DNA from: Acanthornis magna
Taxonomy: Eukaryota > Chordata > Aves > Passeriformes > Acanthizidae
NCBI GenBank assembly: GCA_036785705.1
Contig: JAWUZG010000295.1
Coordinates: forward strand, 62,001-126,000
Reading direction: 5' to 3'
DNA length: 64,000 nt
How positions within the stretch are numbered: the first letter of the stretch is position 1; every line of letters starts with the position of its first letter. Below the pieces are notes generated by a model. The model was not told the origin of the DNA. It worked only from the letters and a program-made list of their open reading frames with translations, and searched no databases. The position numbers and the translations under genes were made by a program. Of the stretch, positions 34,501 to 49,300 are shown piece by piece.

Positions 34501-37500
34501 TATACACTTCCCTCCCTCTTCTGGTTTGTGACATTTCGCTGCTGCTGCTGACTGAGGTTTGCCACACTTCCCCACAGAGGGGGCAGCACATGTGGGCCAG
34601 TCTGGCAAAGACTACCCTCTCCTTGGACACTCATACCCCTCACTCAGCTCAATAGGGCTCTTCTCTCCATGACCAGTTTTCATCCTCATCCCCATCCTGC
34701 AGCAGGAGCAGTGCAGTGTAATCCCTTACTCTGTGGTGCAAGAAAAATCAGTGCAGCTCATATTGCAAAGTCCCCAGGCAGCTCTACCTGGGAGCTTTCA
34801 CACTACACTGGTTGGAGTTTTCATTGCCTTCCTGGCCCCTCGGACACCAGCACCTCAGAGGATTACACTGCTGCTCATTCAAGCAATAATAGTGAGTTTC
34901 TGGGTAAGCAGAAATGTAATACTTCAGGTGAAAGAGAAGATTTTTAAACAGAAAGTTACTTCACTTGACTGAGATGGATGGCATAGCCTTATGTCAATTC
35001 CTGTATTTTATCTACAGGAAAGATCACCTCCTACAGTCCTTTAAGAGAGACCTACAGCAACCAACAGAGAATGGCTGAAGTTAAACACCAGCTTGGTTCT
35101 GTGTTTCAGACTTCAGAAAACCTTGGGGTGGCCAATTCAAGAAACAGATCTGAATCCAAAATCCAAACCCAGAGTAAAGATGCAAAAAACCTCTGGGGTC
35201 CTTAGAGTTCAAGGACCCCAGAGCTGACAGACACAGAAGCCTCAGAAAATGTGATCTCTTCATTCAATGCAGTCCTACAGCAACTGAAGCTTTTCTCATC
35301 TGCATTTAAGTCAATATCTCTTATAAATCTTTCTACCCATATATAGAGTGGGGCTACAGATTCAGAACTGCATTTGCATTTATGTGTCTCTTGGTTCCTG
35401 GTGTAGATGTAGGAACTTTCCTAGGCTTTCCTGTAAATAATCCTTGCAGACAAAACAAAACAACAACAAAAAAAGGAAAAGTAGCAGTGAAATATTTTCT
35501 GTTAATATAAATAGCTTAGGCAAGAGGTTAAGCTCATTCCTCCCAGAGGATGGGGAGATTCCCCTCTGATTAGATTTCAGTAGAGTAGGAAGCAGAGAAT
35601 TAGATGATGAGACAACATCTCCCACTCTGGACAGACGGAAGTGTTTAAAACATTTTTAAAACATAATGAAATGACTAACAGATTTGGGTTTCAGTTTTTA
35701 AAATAATGTACTTAACTTTTAAATGCACCTGAACTTCATTCATTGCAGTGCTTAGAAAACATTTATCTTAATACACTCCATCAAACAGTGATAAGCACAA
35801 TTTCCCTTTTATTAGTGTTGATTTATATTTACGAACATTTATCTTAAACACTTCCTTCCCTTCCAATGTTTAAATTTTCTTTATAATTATGTGAACATCT
35901 TCTGTATTACAGGTCATCTACACAGAAATTATTTTTCCTCAAAACATAAATACGAACAATAACCCTGTTTCTGTAAAGATCACTACAAATACCTTGAATC
36001 TGTTGAAAACTGAAGCTAAAGCCACAATGTGTATTCCTCTTAAGTCCTACATAAGCTGTGAAAACTTTGATTCTTTAGCTCAGCTGACTTAACAAAAACC
36101 CCACTAAATCAAACAAACAAAAAAACCCGCATTTTTTTGAACTAGTAGTTCTCTCCTGTGCATGTAACCCAAGATGGCATTTTTGTCAGACAGAGACAGC
36201 TGGCAGCAAAGTTGCCTGTCTCTGTTTTGCAGATATTTGTAGTTGCCAGCTATTTGGAAGATTCCCCAGTCTTGTCTCACAGCAAGTCAGGTTGTGTACC
36301 CAGCTGGCATCAAGCCACAGCCACTGTGGCAAACTGCAAAAGACTCTGAAGAAGGAACAGATTTTCACAGAAAGACCAAAAGAAAGTAATTGGACTATGA
36401 AGTGCAAGACAAAAAGTTTAAGGTATTCAGAATGAAAACCTCTGCAAGAAGTTTTTTTTGGAGCTCTGCATTTCAGAATATCTTCTAGTTGGGATCATCT
36501 GTCCTTTCTGTGGGAGTGGCACCAGTGTGCATCTGTGAAAGCTGTCTAATCCAATCCCCCTGATCACATTAAGAGAATTTGTAGCATGTCCTTGAGCTCT
36601 TACCTGATTCTAGACAGAAGACATTTTAATAATAACTTCTTTAAGACACTCTAAACTCCACAGGACCCTGAACAAACAAAAGTAGTTTTGAAGTAATGCA
36701 CTTTTGTGGGAACAGCTACAATGAATCTTATATTCTGATGAGCTCCTAAAGAGTTAGGACAGAGTAAGGAAATACAGAAATTAATATAGACATATTGATT
36801 AATCAGCCTATTTAGCAACAGTTGGGATGGTGAAAATGTCCATTCTGCACCCTGGAGAGCACACCCAGCAGTGAGTTCAAAGGGAGCCCCAGCACCAATG
36901 TGCCACCAAGGAAGGGACTCAGGTACACCAGGCAGTGCCTGCTTTGCCTCCACCAGGACTCCTCACAGGGACTGCAGGGACATTTATATTGGTGTTCAGC
37001 ACCAGCTGTGCCAGTGTGTGTGCACAAACATTCAGAAGGAACAGGGAAAGAAACGCCCTACTAGAGCATCATGGATGTAATAACCACTTATTGCAGCAAA
37101 GCCACAAACAATTTGAGCAAGCCTTCACCAAAATGCTATTATCAAAGCAGGGGCAAGAAGTACACGGCCATAGAAGGGACAGCAGTCATCTAGAAATCAC
37201 AGGAAACAGAAGACAGAAAGCCATGAGAACCACACTGATGATGGCTAATGAGAACTCAAAGGGAAAAAATTCCAATTCCTCTCCTCATACTTGGCCATAT
37301 TTTGAGCCACAGCTGCTGATGCTCACTTGCAACACAGGGGAAAATTATTTTAAAGAAGAAACTTCCAAAACTATGCAACTGTTCCTAGAAATTTTCACTA
37401 TTTAGCAATGTATAAATCAGAATTACACATCAGCTTTGCCATTCATACCCTGGATTGTTGTTTCCATGGGCTGTCAAACTGTCTGTCTCTGTACCCTTAC

Positions 37501-40500
37501 TTAGTGATTCACTTGTCACTTGCCTTAAAAGAAAACAGCTTTAAAATCTTGATTTAACAGGAACAGTAAAAGGAAACACAGAACAGCACATTATGAAAAT
37601 GCCTTATAAAGCATCTGTTACAAACCTTCAAGTTTATTGCTTAAGGGATGGCAGCAGGTGTCCCATGCCCTGAAGCTGGTGAAAAATCTCTCCTACACTG
37701 CAAAGAACACCAGCAGTGTCAGACTCTGAGCATGAGCATGGCTCATCAGTTATTTAGCCAATCTAAAAGCCACAAACTTGGGTGTAGTCTAAGAATGAGA
37801 GTGCAGATCAGAAGCATGACAAAGACCTTAGCACTCATTTGAGAAAATTATTTGAACTCCAAGAATCTCGAAGATAGATCATTTTTTGGTGCCTAATAAC
37901 TGCTCTAGCATTAAAATGTTAGTTAGCAATGTTTGTTAGTTGCTTTTGGTTGAGTTCCACTTGTCTTTTTACTGATTCTTTCTCTTCTGCCATAAGATTA
38001 GGGTGAGATTAGGACATAATTTGTATGTACTGCTCTGTTCCCACTTTAGGGATGCCGCAAAGTGAATATTTCTGGATTCTGAAAGAATCAGCTTTAACTC
38101 AGAGGGATAGAATTACTGTGGGAGTCCACTTCAGTTTGTTCTTTGTAGGTATTTCCCTCCTACCCCAGCAGCTTTCATCTGCAGATACTAGCTTTGCTAC
38201 AGGTAGTAATAGTAGATTTCAACTCCCCTGACCTTTTCAGCTAGCACCATTTCAGTGTAATTCTTTAAATCCTCCCTCCCTATACTGATGGCCATTTTGG
38301 AGTCCTTGGGGCAGGGAGAATGTCTTTAACCAGGCAGACCTATTCCATACATCTCCCTTTGCCCAACAGTGCTGCACACCCACCTTGCCTTTCCCTTCTT
38401 TCCCATCTCCTCTCCTTTCACACACCAAAAACTCCAAACTGTGCTATGAGAACTAATTTTGATAACTGAACTTTTAAGCCATTTGTAAAACTGAAGCCAG
38501 ACTGTCCCGTGTGCCCCGCAAAACTTTTTTGCAATCATTTCTTCTGCTCCCTCATCCAAGCCACAGGCAGGAGTCCAAGACAGATTGCAGGTATTTTCTT
38601 TATTTTACATCAACTACTACTGATATTTAAATCGCACATCATGTTCTCTCTACCACAGGCAGTTTTAGCTGCTCTAGTTGTTTCATGGTCTTGCTTTTAC
38701 AGAACTTCATGCCCCTGTGGTACTTCACAAGTGACTCTGCAGTATCAGATGAATTTTGTTCATGCATCCTGCAAAGGCAATTGCAGGCAGTGCACGTGGG
38801 GTGCCCAAACCAGAACTACATTCCAACGCTCCCACACAGCAAGGGAAAAAGGCCAGATCCATCTCTAATTTCCAATCTGCAAATGAAGTATCCTGTTTAA
38901 CTTTGTGCTATTACATCATTTTCACCACACCATGCATCATTAAACTTTATAGGAACCTAACAACATTCTGGCTCCAGAAATCTTAAAGGATTGCTAAATG
39001 CCGCTGTGGTACTACCTTGCCCAGATTGAAGAGAGCACAATTTTTTCAAGTTTTCTAACTGATCACACTCAGGATAGATATAATCATGGTTACCAAAAGA
39101 TATAAAATGACACAAAATTAGTCATTTCTTATTCCAGACTGCTTGACATTTACTAAATTGGCCTGATTTAAAAGGAAGGAAAAAATTACCTTGAGGGTAT
39201 CTAAGCTCACAGAGTTATTAGCCTGAGGCTCACTGAAGAATGGTAACACATTCATTAATTCCTAACATAACAAAATAGTCAAGGTGAAGAACCAGTCTTG
39301 AAATCCTCTGCACCCCATTTCTATTTAAACTACTTACTGTTTATTCACTGCCTGACTGCCCAGTCTGCAACACACTGCCTGCCTCAAAACCCAAAGGGGG
39401 TCTGGGGCAGTACAGCTTCACCTTAGCAGACAGCATTTGGTAGGACTGCCCCATTGCAGGACTTCTCAGCTGTTGTACTGTACATCAAAAGTGTCTGCAC
39501 TTTCGATGCCAGAGCAGGATCTAATTTGCCTGCTTCACAAAAGGTTCTGGAGGAACAGCAGATGAGGAAACACCATGCTTAAGCAATTAAAAAAAAAAAA
39601 AAATCCGACTTTTGCCATTTTCTGTGAAAAGGAAGGAAGAGAAGAAAGCTATTTTTCTATCAGATTCCTGTTTTTTGGCTACTGATTCTTATCAATTCAT
39701 TCAGACATTTTTAGGCTGTCCACTGAATCATAAAGGTCAAAAATTTACATCAAGCAAGAAACATAAATAGAGTTTGCTGAACTTGCCTATCAGTGGGCAG
39801 GAAATGATCCTTAGCTCTGTATTTTATTACTGCTGTGCCCAGATCGGCCGCACACATTTCTGCCACAGCTCTCGAGCACATGTCCCACACGGCTCACCCA
39901 AGGCACAGGTCCAGGAAACTGGGCAGTAAATATCTGAGAGCTCCTAATAAACACAGAAGTGGCAAAAATGACACCTTATTGCAACTGACTGACACTTGTA
40001 GCCCCAGAGACAGAGTGAAATTGATGAAAACACCAGAGTGGCGAGCAGGGCACTAAGAAAACATTTTATTTGGCCAGTCTCTGTGGAAGGGCAAAAAAAT
40101 AAACTGATAAATGAAAAGATCTCCACTTGATGATCAGTTATCCCTTGGCCCTGAACCAGTCCAAAAGCTAGGCTAGCTTTATTTCACAATCACAGAAATC
40201 ATCAGACAGATAGGAAAAGTTTGCTTTACTGTTTTGACAAAGTGCTTAAAATTGGATCAGATCATGTTTTCTTCCTGATATTCACTAATGCTCTGCCTGT
40301 CTCAAAAACTAAATAAGTAAGTAAGGTAATGATCCTCAGAGAGATTTCACAGAACTGAAACAATGGTGCCCTCTCCTCATCAAAATCCAAGATTTCAGAT
40401 GCTGTAATAAAATATTCATTATGATGGTAGTGAACCCACGACATTCCCTGGCTTATATTCACTAAAAACAATGCCCTAAATTCTATTTAAATACAGTGCT

Positions 40501-43500
40501 AGAGCAAGAATGGAACATAACAAAAAAATCTTGCAGAAAATCTGCTTGTTGCTGTACACAGTCCGATCTGCTGGCTGAAGAGCAAACCAAACTTTTTCCT
40601 TCTATCAGCAAAGCTGAACCAGCTCTCTCTTAAAGCATGGATGAAGTTTTTCTGCCACTTTTCATAACAACTTTTTAATTAACTGCTGGCTGAGTCCACT
40701 TGGTGGACTTGAGGTCACATGGAGGAGACATGGCACCCACATCCAACAGCCACCACCTTCCCTTCCCTGCTGGACATACACCTGGCTCCACTTGCTGTGC
40801 ATGCTGCAGGAGTTATGTGCTTTAAGCTGGGCTGGAGTTCAGCAGTCATGTGTGCCAAATTTTGTTCTGGTTAAGTCATAAATCAACTCTGGCAAGCATG
40901 GATATCAAGACTTTGTGTTGAAATTTTGGCTGGCCCTCAAAGAAACAAGAAGCTTAGAATGCCACGAGTTCCTATGCGTGACTGATACATATTTTAAAGC
41001 AGTTCCACATCGCAAAAATTCCTTACAAAACCTTTGGTTCTAAGGTATTCCAAATATTAGCTTAATAGAGAACCTGAAAAAGCAGAAAACTATCTGCTAG
41101 TTTAAATAATTCCTAAAAATTACAAGACTGTATTAGGTATGCCTGCCACAAAATTAATGGATCCACAGTAGTACTTATATTCTAAATTAAAAAATTCTTT
41201 AATTAGCCATAGATTTTCAGTACATTCAATGGTTTGTATTAGAAAAAGCAACTGAGTTCAAACTAAACTTTCTATCATAGCCTTTGCTTTAAAAAGAAAA
41301 AAGAAAAAAGCAATTAAGTAAAGAGATTGACAGTGAAATATAACACACTACAATTGTTCGTCTTATGATCAGATTTTACCTGATAGGAACATACTCATTT
41401 AAGAGAGAAACACTTTTTCAGCTGCCAAGAACATGTACACACATAAAAGGAAACGCTGACTGCTCCAATGAATTTGATGGTTCATCTCTAGTCTCAGGCG
41501 GTGACAATCTCCAAGAGCATCTACCATGGTCATTGCCACGCTGTAAGAACACTAATTAGAGAGGAGTCTAGCTGAACTCTAAATTGGTATTTTCTTCATT
41601 TGGATGTTTGACAAGTTCCCAGTAACAGGTTTGCTTGTTTTCCATGAGAATTAAAATTCAATGCTAAAAGCTATAGTTTCTCTTGTGCAGAAGGCTCTTC
41701 CACACTCTGACTCACCTGCAATTCAGAGCTACCACATGACTTGCATTGAAATGTCAAATCAGAATGATGAAAATTAGCTAACTGTTATCTTTTTCTAGAT
41801 GAGGACTATGCTCCACAGAAGACTATGTGATCTCATTACACAAGTCCCATGTCTACAAGATTTTCTGAATGAATTATCACTGATTAAGGTGTGGTTTGGC
41901 ATGCAAACTGCCAGAGGCATCTGAAAAGCCCTGTTGTCAGTTGATGCATAATTTCCTTCAGTATTCAAAACAAAAGTAAGATTACGATCAGGTGGGCAGC
42001 AAAGACGCTTTCTTCACATGCAGAAATGTCTTATTACATCTCTTCTCTCTACCGTACTACTGCTTCCTAGAGCAGTTCATAACTTGCTTTTCACAAAGCT
42101 GTCTATAATCTGATAGCCTAAGTATATCCAAAGGTCCCCCTACCTTTCTGCCACCCCCTTTCATTTTCCTCCCCCTACATTTCCTGAGCAATCATCTTGC
42201 AAATTGAGACTATCACAAAACCTCGCCTATACTCTCTTTTCAGCTAAAAATCACTGTTTCATGATTTCTTGGAAATCAGTGCCAGTGCTCCCTCTCACAT
42301 TCCTGACCTGTCAGCACTGCATGGGCAGCCCAAAACCACACAACTCCCACACCGCGCAGCTGCAAGGCTGCACGGAGCTTGAGTCTGTGGAAGCAGAGGA
42401 AGGGGAGTTGAGGTAGATCACTGCCTTTTTCTGTTACTTTGGAAATGAATGACGATATTCTACAAGCTGTTGGGATAATATGAACAAATGGCAGGCATAT
42501 GTAACAAGCTCACAGATAAGGGACTGGATTTTCTATTAACCACTTGAAGTGTTTTCCAGTGGTAGCAGAAGAGAAAACCTCTGCTAGGGAGAAAATAATG
42601 TAAGTTGCATGACTACCTCCAAAAATGATAGATATTGTTACACATTCCTACATGCAGCAAGCAGAGCGCATTGTCATGCCACACAAGCAATGCCTCCTGA
42701 TGTGTGTTTTTGGGACTGTGCTAATGCCAAGACTGCAATTCTAGGGCTGCTTTTCCCAGGCACTACAGAAGAAAAGCAGTGGACAATGTCTCATCTGAAA
42801 GGACCATACCATTTTGTTGCCCAAGCCAGGCATTAACACGGCATTCAAAAGCTCAAGTTCAATTTCTGTATTGATTTTTTAAAAAAAAATTAATTGGACA
42901 TTGGGATGACTGTACATACTGTGGATGTAAGGATAAAATACATAAAAAACAGCTCAGCAATTAATCTTGCAAATTAGATTACAGAGATAAACTCTCTTTA
43001 GATTATCCTCATCAATATATATGAAAGCTGTAAAATCTTTTTGTAGCTGAAATTCAGGTTACTAAGTCCGAAAAAAAAAAAAAAAAAGCCTATCATTGCT
43101 GGCTGTGTTTCCTACTAGGTTAGCTTTTGGCCACAGCAGACTTGAAACACAGTAGAGAGCTTTCATTTCTAAAAATCCCACTGTTACAGTAACATCTTTT
43201 CAAATGTATCAGCATATTTTAATATGCCATAATTCCACCTAATTACTTACAGAGCCCTGGCAGAGGTTCTGAGAGGGCAGATGCATCTAATTCATATCCC
43301 TCGAGCCCGGGGGCAATGCGGGACACACTAAACGGAGAACACCCACCTGCACATCCAACAGCTTCATCATTCAAACCATGGCACAGATGCACCGAGGGTG
43401 AGAACCAAAGAACTGTAAAGGCCCAAGAAAGCTCACTATTCATAATTATCATTTTTTTAAAAGATAAACCTTTCCAGCAGAACCCTCAGCTGAATAGCAC

Positions 43501-45819
43501 AGAGTAAGAACTGGACAACAGACGTCCAAAAGACAGCTATGATAATGTATTTTCCCAAGGATTAATATCCCTGCTTTCTTAATGCATGAAAATGGCAGCC
43601 GCTACCAAAAGTTTTCAGTACTGAATTTTCAAGTCAGTGTTTCAGGCAACCTTTAACAATTTTTGGTGTATTTAGAACATTACATTACTGTCCCTGTTTC
43701 ATTATGAGAAACAGGGTATAAAGGGTACCAGGATGCCATACGTCCCTCAACTGATAAAGAACTGTGTTCTTTAGTCAGTCGTATGCATTTTGCTTCATCT
43801 TTTATATCTAAACGTGTATTTTCCCTAGTATGTATCATCCTAAGACAAAGCATTTTGTGTGACCTAATGAGATCAATGGACAGCAAACTCCAGTATACTA
43901 AGTAAGAATTATTAAAGAAAAGCCCTTTCCTGAATCTGACATCTCCTTTAGCACAAGGAATTCTAATTTTCCCTGATTTCACAGATGTTTTTCACCTGAA
44001 TTTCCATCCTAGCATGGCAGCAGCCAGCAGCTGCTCTCCTGTCTGGAATACGTTGCTTTGAATGCAGCCTCTAGTGAAATACACACATGAAATCTGACGT
44101 AAATAGAATCTTGAGATATAAGAAGCCATAAAGGAGATTTGATGGGCTTTAACTGCAGTCAAATGATACACAAGGAACATACTCTGCAATAACATGTACC
44201 TCGTATGGATCCTATTTGCTTCCCCATGATAAAGTGGCAACTTAAGCTGTGAAAATTACTGCCATCCATCTCACCCCATGCATTCACATGCTTGGGAAGC
44301 ATAAGTGAATATGCAGCTACGTGTTTCGCAAACAAAATATTTCTCCTAAGATGAAAACGAGAGTAACTCATTTCACAAGAAATGATTAGGCAATGCATGA
44401 AGCCTGGCATGAGTCCACCCTATCAAAGCCCAACAACCCTGCTGCACACTGAACTCTTCTGCTTTGTGGACCAGAATCAGATCCACAGTACAAAGGTCCA
44501 ACAACTGTGAAGTCAAAAGGGCAGAATTTTTTCCTTAACTCAAAATTTTCTTTGTTATATGCTACAAAGGCATGTCCTTTCTGCTATTTTTCTGCGCACT
44601 GTATTTGTTCTGTCCTCCCCCAGGATCTCACTGATCTCAAAGTGTGTTTGTATGATGCTTGATGCGTGAGGACCACATGGCCATATGTCCTATAATGCAG
44701 ATTTATAAGTGTATATATATAGGTTAATTGAACTAAAATAAACTCCAGTCCCCCAGCAGCAGTACATACCCATGAGCAAATTGTATGTTCCGTAAAACAC
44801 TGCTTGTGACCTTTAAAGACCCTTTGTTAAATTGTTCTTTTTATTTCAGGAATATTTCTTTGAAAGTCTTCTTTGAAATATGAGGCATATTTGCATGAGT
44901 TATGTCACTTTTCCTTTTTCTACATTACCAGTTCTTTATACATTTCTATCTGCATGATATCTCTTTAAATCTGATAGTTCTTTCATTCATTTATTTCTTT
45001 TATCTCTAATATTATCATCAAACTTTCATTTTCTGCCTCTGGTTCCTTTCTTTATCTCCTTTGCCACAGAGAGATCATAATCCCACATTATTCATTATCT
45101 GACAGTGATATTCAAGAAGCTATTGCTGCTTATGTAATAGGAAAATCTAATTATTTTAATAAAGATATGATTGACTCCATCAGGTGATACCTTGGTCTGA
45201 TTTTCTAGGACATTAACTCAGCAGAACTCTTACAGTCCCAATCTCTGTGGCTGATGGTAACATGGCACCATAACCTGCTCCTGTAAATCTACCAGCAGGA
45301 ACAGATTCCAACATTTTGCCCTAAGAGCCAAACACTACAGTCTCTGCATATCTTTTTATGAAACAGAAGTAGTTATTAGTTACCAAATAAATTCAGAGCT
45401 CCTGGGACTGGCAGCGACATTTTAATTTGTCAAGTGGGATAGAAATTTAAAGCTGGTTTTACCCTGAACAATCGACAAGATATTTACAAAATTAAAGAAA
45501 CAAAAGAATGTTTCCACCAAGACACAATTTCTCATTCTAATGCTCTGCCTGTACTATCATTGCTTTCAAAATGAAGAGTACACAGCACAGCACCTACTTT
45601 TATATTAGTCTCCATTTACTCTTCTCTTGTATTAGATGAACAATTCCTATGGACATTTTCACCCAAGTTTCTCAAACATTAACCATGTGGGGAAGCTTAT
45701 TATTCCCATTTTACAAATGAGAAGACTGTGGAGCTAACATTATATGTGATCCAAAAACACCAGAAAATGGTGACTTGTCTGCCTTTCATGCAAGCACTGC
45801 CCAGAGCCTGCCTGGCAGG
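28581..45819. other. host non-coding DNA, no gene recognised
   Basis: About 17 kb with no gene I can support. Frames of up to 156 codons (36935-37405 plus) and 152 codons (33833-34291 plus) have no domain, signal peptide or repeat structure I recognise. A runs occur at 39589-39603 and 43071-43087. No clear transposon was found by eye, although old degraded copies may be present. Confidence 0.5.
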
Positions 45820-45950
45820 CAGTGCCACAGGCTGGGGGTCCAAACACCCTCTGGATGAAGAACCTTTTTCTAATATCCAGCATAAACCTCTCCTGACACA
45901 GCTTCATGCCATACACCTTCCTTTTTTACCTTATTTCCTAGAAAGGTTTC
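45820..45950 (-). repeat. CR1 LINE fragment
   Basis: 'CTCTGGATGAAGAACCTTTT', 'TCTAATATCCAGCATAAACC' and 'CTCCTGACACAGCTTCATGC' reproduce, in order, a well-known antisense CR1 stretch (gaagaacctttttctaatatccagcctaaacctcccctggcacagctt). Confidence 0.7.
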
Positions 45951-46019
45951 CTGTTCAGCCAAGACAGACATCTTCCTCACCTGCTTGACTTCTGACATTT
46001 GGGAATTGCCTGTTCCTGT

Positions 46020-46365
46020 GCCCATAAGAGGTGATGTTTTAAAGGTGATCAGCACTGATGGACCCCAACACCTGCAAAAAAATTTTCCTAGGTGGCCTTA
46101 TTCACTAATTCCCTGAACATCCTGAAGCGTCCTCTCCTCATGTCGAGTATGGATTTTGCTGGCACTTTTCCTCCGATCACCAGAGATTATAAACTCAATC
46201 GCTTCATGGCTGCTGTGGCCAAGATGATCACCAATCCCCACTTTGCTCACAAGACCCACTCTGCTGTGCTATGGTTTAGTTGATACGGTGGCGTTCAACC
46301 AAAGGTTGGACTCAATCATCTTGGAGGTCTTTTCCAACCTTAGTGGTTCTATGATTCTAAGAGTG
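46020..46365 (+). repeat. retroposon-like block ending in a CR1-type 3' tail
   Basis: The last 95 bases ('AAAGGTTGGACTCAATCATC', 'TTGGAGGTCTTTTCCAACCT', 'GGTTCTATGATTCTA') are a typical sense CR1 3' tail. The 250 bases before it are not CR1 that I recognise. They hold a 63-codon plus-strand frame (46092-46283) that ends just before the tail. It could be a chimeric retroposon or a less familiar CR1 subfamily. Confidence 0.5.
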
Positions 46366-49300
46366 AATGAATGGAAGATAAGGAATGATCCACTTCACAT
46401 CTAAATACTCTCTTGGTGGAATTCCCAGAGAAGGGAGAAAGCATGGGGAAACCATGGAGAAAGTTAAGTCAAGAGCCCAAAGTGTCAGCACAAGCAAGAC
46501 CTGAAGCGGTTCATGTAGCCACCTCCGAAAGTATCAGGGCCTGGGCATAGCACCAAAAATGGAAAATCAAATAATGCAATGAAATAAAAATTATTTACTA
46601 CTTTTTTTTCTTCTGTGGATGCAGAGACACATAAAGCAAAGAAATCTACATTAAAAATAAGGCTAATTGATTTGTGAGAGGTGAGAAAATAAAAATCAAA
46701 CCAAAAATAGAATCAGACTTCAGTACCCTGACCGCTTTTACACTGAAATACACAGAAAAAACTTGGCAGACAGAGCTACTATGGTTTCCTCAGGATCGCT
46801 GAGGGACCTGGCAAACCTGCAGGAATATCACCAGGACAGGTTGTCCTTGACAGTTAGCAGGCATAGTGATTCAGCTCAGACTGTCAATTAAAATCTTTAT
46901 ATCACGTTTTCTATCATCATAGCAGCAGGCTAGAATTGATATCCAACATTTAAGACTGAAGAAATGGTTTTAATTATTCTGAATGAACGGAGAGATTCAG
47001 TTTACAAAAGAATTAGTAAAAACCTTCAAAGAGAAAACTGGGGGAGGAAAAGAGATGGAAAAGGCACTATTAAACTTTAGCTTGCTCACTACCTTTTTTG
47101 GATTTGGAAATATATATCATATAATGTCATTCTATGGAAATATTTCAGTAAGCTGTTCTTGTATGCTGATACTACATCTAGGACATTTTGGGAGCTATTT
47201 AGTGTAAATAATTAGTCATAGTAGTAGCTCCCTTGGAGGACACGTAAGTGCCCTCAGATACTGCCAAGAGATGGGCCAAGAGACTTTGAACTCCACACTC
47301 ATCCCCAGCTCAGACCTCAAAGCCTGCTCACCTGTTCACCAGGTACAGGAGCATGAGAGATGACCCCAGGACCCAGTGCCTGACAAAACAAAAGGTAGTT
47401 CCTAAATATAAGACTACCATGGAAAGGGCTACCAAAGGCAGCACAGTCAGCAAGATCAGGCTCAGGCTAGCACAGACAAGCATCCCAAGGCCAAAGCAAC
47501 ACGGAGCTACCACTCCTGCTCCCTGTATGTGGGCAGGACTAACCCCAAGCAGGTAAAGGCAAAGGCATTTTTTCCCCAGGTATGACAGGAAACTTTCAAA
47601 AACAGCTTTGGACAATTATGGGTGGGCTGTGATTCTTGACTCCTCACTGGACTCAAGAATGGTATGAACACTGGTATGATACCTGCAAGGAAAGAGAGAG
47701 CAATGCAGATAGGATAAAATCATTGTCCAGAACATCTCTCCTGGCTGCTTATCCCCCCAGGTACACATAGCAGCTTTGCAGGGTACAGAAATTATAAACT
47801 TTTTGAAGCCGGAAAATGAATGATGTTTACATTTAGTTAAGTGGAGGAGAGAGATGGCAGAGTGACTGCCAACAATCACTGGGCTGGTTTAAATTGCTTT
47901 TCACCAGCAGTCACCTGAGCAGATCTGTGCCAAGACACCAGGAAAAGCTGCTAGTATAAGAGCAAGTTTATGCACTTCAGAGCGGTACTGGAAGGTACTC
48001 CAATAGTGATTGACATCAATATGGAGATATTCAGAAGAGAGGAAGGAAAAAAATATGTGGATGGATTCAGAAGAAAGAGTGGAAATGCAAAGTTCAGGAG
48101 GACACCATTTTACAGTACACAATTGCACAGATTAGCAAGTTAGATGGTACTGAAACCAAATATCCAGTATTGAAATTAATGACCATAAAAATATCCCAGC
48201 AGAAAGATGGAGATTCATTGAAACATAACGCATACTGTAAATAATCATTAAGTAAGTTAATCTTTAAGGATACCAAAAAGTATCTTTATACACTGGAGGG
48301 GCCAAGAGACTTTGAAGTCTTTCCATTTTTCACCTTGTAATTCACAACTTTTAGACCATTATGCAATTGCAAAATTTTAAAGAAGCTTCAGTGATAACCC
48401 TGAAAGTCACAAGAAGATGAACAGAAATGATATGATAAAAAGGAAGGTATGTTCTTCATTCATTTTCTTAACATCAACCTTTACTTTTGACTGTTCCAGT
48501 GTGTACTAAGAATCAATATTTATACATTGGAAAGCACCTAAGCTCAAATATTTCAAATTTCAAAGATTCTGGATTCTAAACCCAACAATATCTTTATTAA
48601 CTAGCACTGTTCAATCACAAGACTCCACATATTTTGGGAAACACAATTCAGATGAAAAATCTGGTTTTGCTATGGTTTTGAGATTCAAGTGACTTCCAGT
48701 GGGACAAGATTAGGAAGAAATAGGAAGAAATGGGAAGAGCTGTAGAAGAACCTGTTCAGAAATTAGTACAGTGACACACGAATAAAGCTTGTGGAGTTCA
48801 AGGACTTTCTCTAACTAGTCCTGAAAAAACGAACCTCAAAGCCAGCCATTCTCCAATAAAAAAAAATCATCATTTCTGCCAAATTTACTGTCTGGTTGTT
48901 TTCTTTTATCAACTAATGAAAAAATACCAAGAAAATTAGTTGGGACTTCCCATGCAGACCAGACTGAATTGAAGCTATAACAAAACTCCAGACAAAATGA
49001 GATGAACTATTCAAAATTTCATTTTTGCAATACTGACACCTCTCTAGCAATACGTTTAAGGCTCTAGAGAGAAAACACTACAAAGCCATCCAACATACTG
49101 CACTAAACATTAAACAGAACATTTGACAGAGGTGTTATATAGAAGCAGGAAGAAGTATGAGTAGAGACTGCTGGACAATAACAGCTTAACCCGTGGTGAA
49201 ATAATGTACTGCACCAAGGTCTGGGTAATCAGTTACAGGAGTTAAATAAAGCTAGCAAAATTTTTACAGATACCTCATTATAGAAGTACTTTCTAGAAAA

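Noticed and set aside
47328..47615. Strongly hydrophobic 95-codon minus-strand frame resembling a membrane protein
   Set aside because: No recognisable family, no paired splice sites or upstream frame of the same character, and an overlapping plus-strand frame exists. A locally skewed composition explains it.
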